From NCBI RefSeq assembly GCF_004745865.1, contig NZ_SRKZ01000001.1, positions 248,001 to 312,000 of the forward strand: a DNA stretch of 64,000 nucleotides, given 5' to 3'. The translations under genes and the position numbers were made by a program. The notes beneath the pieces were generated by a model. That model ran no database searches and was not told the origin of the DNA. It saw nothing but the letters and a program-made list of their open reading frames with translations. Origin of the DNA: Hymenobacter wooponensis. GTDB taxonomy: Bacteria; Bacteroidota; Bacteroidia; Cytophagales; Hymenobacteraceae. Shown here one piece after another: positions 58,622-64,000 of this stretch (the first letter of the stretch is position 1; each line of letters begins with the position of its first letter).

Positions 58622-60139
58622 ATGAGAATTTCTAGCGGCACCCTCGTACTTACCTGCTTTGCCATGCTGTTTTCTGTGGCAGCAAATGGGCAGCAGCAAC
58701 TTGGTGTGTTTGCGGAGCAGCAAAGCATTGGCAACGCGGCTAAACCAAGTCCTGCCTCTTTCACCCCAACTTCCCAGATCTATTCGGTTTCCACCACCGG
58801 CCCGCGCAGTAAGGCCGATGCGCCTGCTGTTCAATACGCCTACAAGAAGCTAACCGGCGACTTCCTGCTCTACGCCCGCGTCAGTTTCACTGGCTCCGGC
58901 AAAGCCGACGCACATCAGCGCCTTGGCTGGCTGGTTCGTAAGAGTCTCGACCCAACGGCGGCTCAAGTGGCCCTTGCCACGCAGGGCAACGGCGAAACCA
59001 CACTGCGCTACCGATCCACTGCTGGCGCTGCCTTCCAGCAAATCCGCTCCGCCGTGCCGCAGGCCACGGTGCTGCAACTCGAACGCAAAGGCACCACGTT
59101 TACGATGCGCGTGGCTCAGTTTGGGCAGCCCTTTGTAGTGGCGCAAACCACTAGCCTTGACTTGGGCGAGGAGGTATACGTAGGCCTGTTTGCTGAGTCT
59201 GATCAGCCGGGCACTACTGCTACTGGCACCTTCCGGGATGTTCGGGTGGTGGTGCCGGCCCCCGATAATCTGGTGCAGTACCGCCAATATTTAGGCAGCC
59301 ACCTAGAATTGCTGGATGTGGCAACGGGCAACCGCGAAATCATCTACACTTCTCCTAAGTCGCTGCAGGCCCCTAACTGGACGCGCGACGGTCAGCACCT
59401 GATTTACAATAGCGAGGGACTGATGTACAATTTCACGCTGGCCTCGCGGCAGGTGCAGCAGATTCCTACCGGAGAAGTCCGCAATAACAACAACGACCAC
59501 GTGCTTTCCTTTGATGGCACCATGCTGGGCCTCAGCAGCGGCGTAGATCAACTGGGCGGTTCCATTGTGTACACGGTGCCAGTGGCTGGCGGCACACCCA
59601 CGCAAATCACGCCCCGCGGACCTTCTTACCTACATAGCTGGACGCCCGACGGCCAACACCTCCTTTTCACCGGGCAGCGCAACAACGACTTCGACATCTA
59701 CCGCGTGCCGGCGGCCGGTGGGCCAGAGGTCCGGCTTACCACCGCTCCTGGCCTAGATGACGGCGCCGAATATACGCCCGATGGCCAGTTCATCTACTTC
59801 AACTCTAACCGCACGGGCACCATGCAGATCTGGCGTATGAAAGCCGATGGCAGCCAGCAGCAGGCCGTTACTAACGGTGACTTCCAGGACTGGTTTCCGC
59901 ACATTTCGCCCGACGGCAAGTGGATTGCCTTTCTGTCCTTCTTGAAAGACGAAGTACCTGCCGGCGACCATCCTTTCTATAAGCACGTGTACCTGCGCCT
60001 CATGCCCATTAGCGGGGGCACGCCCAAAGTCATTGCCTACGTGTATGGCGGACAAGGCACCATGAACACGCCCTCCTGGTCGCCAGACGGCAAGCGGCTC
60101 GCCTTCATTAGCAACAGCCTTGATGCCGCCAGTCGCTAA
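58622..60139 (+). CDS. Secreted TolB-like beta-propeller protein
   Basis: 505 residues with a signal peptide ending AANGQQ. Residues about 40-215 form a concanavalin-like domain of the DUF1349 type (FLLYARVSFTGSGKADAHQRLGWLVRKS). From about 225 there are PD40/WD40-like repeats, each with a PDG or RDG turn (WTRDGQHLIYNS, WTPDGQHLLFTG, YTPDGQFIYFNSNRTG, ISPDGKWIAFLS, WSPDGKRLAFIS). Probably a periplasmic scaffold or sugar-binding/lyase-related propeller; no catalytic residues assigned. Confidence 0.82.
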   Translation: MRISSGTLVLTCFAMLFSVAANGQQQLGVFAEQQSIGNAAKPSPASFTPTSQIYSVSTTGPRSKADAPAVQYAYKKLTGDFLLYARVSFTGSGKADAHQRLGWLVRKSLDPTAAQVALATQGNGETTLRYRSTAGAAFQQIRSAVPQATVLQLERKGTTFTMRVAQFGQPFVVAQTTSLDLGEEVYVGLFAESDQPGTTATGTFRDVRVVVPAPDNLVQYRQYLGSHLELLDVATGNREIIYTSPKSLQAPNWTRDGQHLIYNSEGLMYNFTLASRQVQQIPTGEVRNNNNDHVLSFDGTMLGLSSGVDQLGGSIVYTVPVAGGTPTQITPRGPSYLHSWTPDGQHLLFTGQRNNDFDIYRVPAAGGPEVRLTTAPGLDDGAEYTPDGQFIYFNSNRTGTMQIWRMKADGSQQQAVTNGDFQDWFPHISPDGKWIAFLSFLKDEVPAGDHPFYKHVYLRLMPISGGTPKVIAYVYGGQGTMNTPSWSPDGKRLAFISNSLDAASR

Positions 60140-60210
60140 ATAGGCCTAGCGTACCTCGCAGATGCGTTAATCAAAGCTGAACATGCAGGGGTCTTTCATC
60201 CTACAAAACG

Positions 60211-60240
60211 CCATGATGTTCCGAGACGAAGTATCTCTAC
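60211..60240. repeat. Half-copy of REP-like family A
   Basis: GATGTTCCGAGACGAAGTAT followed by CTCTAC matches one arm of the family A hairpins (CATGCTGAGC..GTCGAAGCATCTCTAC). No matching second arm, so it looks degraded. Confidence 0.4.
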
Positions 60241-60418
60241 TGCTGCTACGTACTGGCCTAGCACCACACCGGAATAGTAGATGTCTGCTTAGGGCAGCCT
60301 TTGGTTTAACTCTGCTGTGATACCCACGCTATTTGTTTCCATCACACGTTGATTCAGGCTCGCAACAGGAGCTTCCATATTATTCAAACTGTAACTTCTA
60401 GGCCACTCCCCTTACTTG

Positions 60419-60877
60419 ATGAAAAAGTCTCTCTCCCTCCTCACTCTGATTTTGCTCCTTTCCTTGGCCCTGACCACCAGTGCCCGAGCCCAAGGTCCTG
60501 TTGCTATCAACCACATTGCGCTCTATGTCTTCGACCTGAAAAAGAGCACCGATTTTTACAAGAATGTGCTGAAGCTGCAGGAAATTCCTGAGCCCTTTCA
60601 CGACGGTAAGCACGTGTGGTTCCGCATTGGGCCGCATAGCCAGTTGCACGTTATTCAGGGGGCAGCCAGCGTAACGGAGCAGGACAAAAACAGTCACCTG
60701 GCTTTTAGTGTGAAGAACCTGCCTGATTTCCTCAAACATCTCGACAGCCAGGGCGTGCGCTACAGCAGCTGGCAGGGTCAAGACAAACAGACTACCCCGC
60801 GTCCTGATGGTGTGCAGCAAGTGTATCTGCAGGACCCCGATAACTATTGGCTAGAAGTAAACAACGATAAGTTCTAG
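60419..60877 (+). CDS. Secreted VOC (glyoxalase-like) protein
   Basis: 152 residues. A signal peptide (about 1-25, SARAQ) precedes a single VOC domain of two beta-alpha-beta-beta-beta modules: NHIALYVFDLKKSTDFYKNVL with His32, SQLHVIQ with His77, HLAFSV with His93, and YLQDPDNYWLEV with Glu146. These four residues are in glyoxalase I-like metal positions. Most VOC enzymes are cytoplasmic, so export is unusual. Function unknown; lyase, epimerase or dioxygenase roles are possible. Confidence 0.82.
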   Translation: MKKSLSLLTLILLLSLALTTSARAQGPVAINHIALYVFDLKKSTDFYKNVLKLQEIPEPFHDGKHVWFRIGPHSQLHVIQGAASVTEQDKNSHLAFSVKNLPDFLKHLDSQGVRYSSWQGQDKQTTPRPDGVQQVYLQDPDNYWLEVNNDKF

Positions 60878-61263
60878 GCCTACTGATGAGCACTGGAACC
60901 TGTTCTGAATACTTGACGTGCTCAAGCTTGAAAGCAAACTCCAGCACGTTTCATCCAGAGCAAAAAAACATCATGCTGAGCTGGTCGAAGCATCTCTACC
61001 ACTTTGTCTGCACGCTTGAGTGTGCCAGAGAAAGAGAGATGCTTCAACCAGCTCAGCATGATGTTTTAGAAGTAGGGCTTTTAGTGCCCTTTTCACACCG
61101 TCTAGGCTGATAGTCACTTTAAATCCTTACTTCGTCAGACGACGTGTTCGAGGATTCAGCACGGCGGAAACTACTTTGCTCAGCTTCTTGGCCCTTGACA
61201 GCTAGGCCACTTGTACTAGCCCCGCCTCTCCTAGGTGGCAGCGCCCAGGGCTAGCACAGTGTT
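60878..61263. other. Convergent gap with REP-like hairpin
   Basis: 386 bases between convergent VOC and DUF1080 genes. The only structure seen is the family A hairpin at 60965-61067, which could terminate transcription from both sides. No gene. Confidence 0.5.
60965..61067. repeat. REP-like hairpin, family A (33-bp arms)
   Basis: Arms 60965-60997 and 61035-61067 pair over 33 bp with a single mismatch that is G-U compatible; loop 37 bases. The arm core CATGCTGAGCTGGTCGAAGC is the same as in the copies at 22931 and 24967. Confidence 0.8.
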
Positions 61264-62163
61264 TTACTTATTCTGTTTGAAATACGAAGCGTACTGCGCA
61301 GGCATAGCCTCCAAAGGCTTAATCATGATGCCTTTGTAGTACACCTCCGCCGCCTCACTTTGGAGCTGTATTTTGCCATGCGTAAGGGGTTGGTGCTGCC
61401 CATTCACTACGGAGCTGGAGTTGTCCACCGCCATCACTACGTGGCCATTCACTATGTGCACACTCTTGCCATTCACGTTGATCAATTCCAGCTCAGTCCA
61501 TTGTCCGGTCGGTGACTCATAGTTCGCAGCAGCCTGACAAAAGCCCGAGCGGCCGTTACCCATCGTTACGGGTGCCGCCGTTGGGTTAAACCTCAAGGTG
61601 TCTTTGGTAGCGTTGTAAGCCGCTTTAATATCAGCGGTAGAGTTGGCAATGCACCAGAAGTCGCCCATGGCGTTGCCCCGCTCGTACTCCGACACCTGAA
61701 ACTCTTGGCTCAGCATCCAGCTATGCCAGTAGTCTACACCACACTCACCCTGGCTGTTATACAAGATGCCACTGTCGCGGGGCTCGTCAAGGCGCGGCAC
61801 CCATTTCTTGCTACCCCACTTCACTTTCAGCTTCAGATCGTAGTTGGTGAAATCCTGCTTTGTAAACACACAGCCATAGATTTCGCCGCTGATACGCAGC
61901 ACAGGCTCACCTTCCTGCATCACCACCGAGAACACATTCGCTTCGTTTTTATCGTAGCCTATGGGTTTTATAGCGTTGCCTTGTGCATCGGTGGGCTGCT
62001 TGCCCCGGTAGCCCAATTGATGTCGGTAGCTTTCATACGTGCGCCACTTGCTCAGGCTTTTATCAAGCAACGGCTCCCAGCCTTTGGGAGCCGCTGGGGG
62101 AGTGTAGGAGGCCGAGGCTAATAATAAGGTGGCACCCAGTGCCATTACGGTAATTCTCTTCAT
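61264..62163 (-). CDS. Secreted DUF1080 protein (second 3-keto-disaccharide hydrolase homologue)
   Basis: 299 residues, signal peptide about 1-24. DUF1080 signatures: PKGWEPLLDKSLSKWRTYES, FTNYDLKLKVKWGSKKWVPR, SGILYNSQGECGVDYWHSWMLSQEFQV, ELINVNGKSVHIVNGHVVMA and GKIQLQSEAAEVYYKGIMIKPL. It is about 40 residues longer than the DUF1080 protein at 38929 and clearly distinct, so it likely takes a different keto-glycoside. Single gene; a TAGATTTG box lies 35 bases upstream. Confidence 0.85.
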   Translation of the reverse strand: MKRITVMALGATLLLASASYTPPAAPKGWEPLLDKSLSKWRTYESYRHQLGYRGKQPTDAQGNAIKPIGYDKNEANVFSVVMQEGEPVLRISGEIYGCVFTKQDFTNYDLKLKVKWGSKKWVPRLDEPRDSGILYNSQGECGVDYWHSWMLSQEFQVSEYERGNAMGDFWCIANSTADIKAAYNATKDTLRFNPTAAPVTMGNGRSGFCQAAANYESPTGQWTELELINVNGKSVHIVNGHVVMAVDNSSSVVNGQHQPLTHGKIQLQSEAAEVYYKGIMIKPLEAMPAQYASYFKQNK

Positions 62164-62197
62164 GAATACGAGTGGGTTAAGGAGGTAGCAGTGAAAT

Positions 62198-62205
62198 CAA
62201 ATCTA
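62198..62205 (-). promoter_or_regulatory. Candidate -7 promoter box for the second DUF1080 gene
   Basis: TAGATTTG on the minus strand matches TAnnTTTG exactly, 35 bases before the ATG. No good TTG was seen at the -33 distance. Confidence 0.3.
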
Positions 62206-63153
62206 GTGAATTTGCTAAATCGCTTTTCCTAAGGGCCACTCTGAATTTTTGTTAGAGCATAATTGGGCCAAGAATTCGGAAGCACAATACCGTCACTAAG
62301 AGGGTGCTTTCTCCAGCCTGTGTTTCCCCTTCTGCCTTATGAAAACCTGCTGGATTTAATTGACTGCTGACATGGCGCCATTAGTTAACAGTGGATTCTG
62401 CCTGCTCCATTGCGGCGCCAGCCAGGTACTCCTAACCTATTGGCGACTTCGGCCACACGGAGCTGAAGTTTAGAAAACAGCTTTCTAGTTATGAGTAGGG
62501 CTCTGGTACTAGTTGCTACCTAGCGCCTTACACCAACGGCATTACGAAACGCGTTGCAGGGACTCTTCGCCACACTTGCGGAGGCTGGATTGCTGGTTGA
62601 GCATTATCCTTGGCTGAAGATGGTGCAGTAGGCCGCATCTAACTTTATTGGATAAGCACTTTGTGAATCATCACTAGATGCGTCATGCCTGCAGTTTATA
62701 CTCCAACGAATTATTGCCCTGCCTAAGCGTTGGGTAAAGAGGAGCTTTCACACACGCCGATTCAGCTAGGGCTGCTGTATGCATAATGCCTTGCTTAATC
62801 AAGTACACAGACCATTAGCAAATTGTAATAATCAGTCACATAGATAGTTCATAGTATAAAGAAATCTATATATAAATCTCGTTTAAGTTTAATCCTACAC
62901 TCCGTTATTCGTTTCTCATCGGCCTGGGCATAATTTGTTTACATCGGCTATAGCATGAGAATATTTTAAAGCACAGTTCATCGACCTCCATACACAAAGT
63001 ATGGCCCCTTTGCTGCTTCTAGCGCAGTAATAAGCGGCAAATAGCAGTGTTACAAATGGTTCAGCTTCAGTAGGACAAAAGCACGCTGGGGTTTTCTGTC
63101 GTATTGAGTTGATAAGATTATATAATTATATGATTTATATAAAAACTATAACC

Positions 63154-63161
63154 TAGCTTTG
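63154..63161 (+). promoter_or_regulatory. Candidate -7 promoter box for the beta-helix gene
   Basis: TAGCTTTG matches TAnnTTTG, 33 bases before the ATG at 63194, within a strongly AT-rich stretch. No TTG at the usual upstream distance. Confidence 0.35.
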
Positions 63162-63193
63162 ATCGTTATTCAATTTATTCTAAAAACAGTACT

Positions 63194-64000
63194 ATGAAAA
63201 AACCTCTCCTATGTCTGTTGCTACTTGTTAGCTGCTACTTAGCTATTGGCCGCTCGGCTATGGCTACCACTTACTATGTAAGCGCGAAAGGCAACGACTC
63301 AGGTGCAGGTACTACTCTGGCCACTGCTTGGCAGAGTATTGACCGGGTAAACCAGGAAGGCCTTAAGCCAGGCGATAAGATTAAGTTTGAGGGAGGGAAA
63401 ACTTTTGTAGGAACCCTTGACGCTAGAAATAGCGGGACTGCCGCACAACCTATTATCTACACTTCCTATGGTAAAGAGGCGGCCATCATCAGCAGTGGTG
63501 TTGAGCGTGGCTTTGTAGCGTATAATACCGACGCTCTTGAACTGCGTCGCCTAACGTTCGTCGGGGCTGGTCGTGATGCGAATCAGACGGGAGGGGTGAT
63601 ATTTTATCGCGACAATACCGATAACTCAGCTACACAGCTGCAGCACATTATCATTGATAGCTTAGATGTAAGTGGCTACAAGTCTTACGGCATTACCATT
63701 GGCAGTTATGCCCCCTCTGTTGATTATTGGGGGGCTCCTTTTGGGTATAATGATGTGCGAATCAGTAACACAGCTACCCACGACAACGGTGATACAGGCC
63801 TGTTTTCTTACGGTGCTACCCTGCATGCTCACCATAACTGGTATGTTGGCAATTGCCAATCGTATAACAACTCAGGGCAAGCATCCGTCACTGACCGCAA
63901 CACTGGCAGCGGTATCATCTTGGCTAATGTGGATGAGGCCATGATTGAACAGTGCGAGGCTTATAACAATGGCTGGCTTAGTAACCATGCGTATACGGGG
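63194..64000 (+). CDS. Secreted right-handed parallel beta-helix protein, partial
   Basis: 269 residues are visible and the frame is open to the right edge. A signal peptide (LLLLVSCYLAIGRSAMA) precedes TTYYVSAKGNDSGAGTTLAT, the start of many secreted pectate-lyase-like beta-helix proteins. Helical rungs follow (PIIYTSYGKEAAIISSGV, LELRRLTFVGAG, LQHIIIDSLDVSGYKSYGI, NNSGQASVTDR, IILANVDEAMIEQCEAYNNG). Likely a polysaccharide lyase or glycan-binding protein; catalytic residues cannot be assigned from the part seen. Confidence 0.8.
   Translation, partial: MKKPLLCLLLLVSCYLAIGRSAMATTYYVSAKGNDSGAGTTLATAWQSIDRVNQEGLKPGDKIKFEGGKTFVGTLDARNSGTAAQPIIYTSYGKEAAIISSGVERGFVAYNTDALELRRLTFVGAGRDANQTGGVIFYRDNTDNSATQLQHIIIDSLDVSGYKSYGITIGSYAPSVDYWGAPFGYNDVRISNTATHDNGDTGLFSYGATLHAHHNWYVGNCQSYNNSGQASVTDRNTGSGIILANVDEAMIEQCEAYNNGWLSNHAYTG

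Larger units (their letters stand above)
62164..63193. other. 1-kb AT-rich gap without an intact gene
   Basis: No intact reading frame is convincing. In one plus frame, 62524-62631 encodes TALRNALQGLFATLAEAGLL and continues as VEHYPWLKMVQ before a stop; it looks protein-like and may be a remnant of a lost gene. The right third is very AT-rich, with promoter-like sequence before the beta-helix gene. Confidence 0.4.

Overview
The window looks like chromosomal DNA of an aerobic Bacteroidota bacterium, most likely of the Hymenobacter group. The evidence is a SusC/SusD pair, Cytophagales-type proteins (Nudix-type sugar regulator, DUF1080 hydrolases, Lnb/DUF4105 protein), TAnnTTTG-like promoter boxes, and a G+C content that by eye is in the mid to upper 50s. 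No rRNA, tRNA, phage, transposase or CRISPR array was seen. Both ends cut a gene.

Layout. 1-6774 holds housekeeping and mixed genes: a partial HsdR-N-type nuclease-fold protein, AMP nucleosidase, a small STAS-like protein, a lipoprotein amidohydrolase, DinB, a UMF1-type MFS transporter and a MobA-like nucleotidyltransferase. 6163-12609 is a minus-strand molybdenum hydroxylase operon of the PaoABC/YagTSR type: Tat-targeted 2Fe-2S subunit, FAD plus 4Fe-4S subunit, molybdopterin subunit, XdhC-like maturation factor and MobA-like cytidylyltransferase. 13035-28023 is a nearly complete aerobic phenylacetate (paa) cluster: a divergent TetR, paaK, a second TetR (PaaR-like), paaE, paaA-D, paaG, paaH, paaI, paaJ, paaY, paaZ and a terminal enoyl-CoA hydratase (paaF-like). 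PaaK makes phenylacetyl-CoA, PaaABCE epoxidises it, PaaG forms the oxepin, PaaZ opens the ring and oxidises the aldehyde, and PaaJ, the crotonase and PaaH finish beta-oxidation to acetyl-CoA and succinyl-CoA. Two types of palindrome sit in the paaK promoter, and one recurs in front of paaA.

30457-39702 is a plus-strand cluster that fits a periplasmic 3-keto-glycoside pathway: Tat-exported sugar isomerase, GMC dehydrogenase with its gluconate-dehydrogenase-subunit-3-like partner, Gfo/Idh oxidoreductase, second isomerase, lipoprotein cytochrome c, NupG-type permease, a hydroxypyruvate-isomerase-like protein and a DUF1080 (3-keto-disaccharide hydrolase) protein. After an Lnb-domain membrane protein comes a minus-strand glycan locus, 41118-53073: GH31 with PA14, GH3, carboxylesterase, SusD and SusC. 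It faces a Nudix-fold regulator with a broken catalytic box, followed by a GntP permease and gluconokinase. 56885-64000 carries more secreted carbohydrate-related proteins: Tat Gfo/Idh, a TolB-like propeller, a secreted VOC protein, a second DUF1080 and a truncated parallel beta-helix protein.

Two window-wide signals stand out. The heptamer GGCCTAG/CTAGGCC occurs about 70 times by eye in genes and spacers, against roughly 8 expected from base composition. Two families of REP-like inverted repeats (with GTCGAAGCATCTCT or GCGAGCATGTGGCG cores) occupy intergenic gaps, four of them inside the paa cluster.
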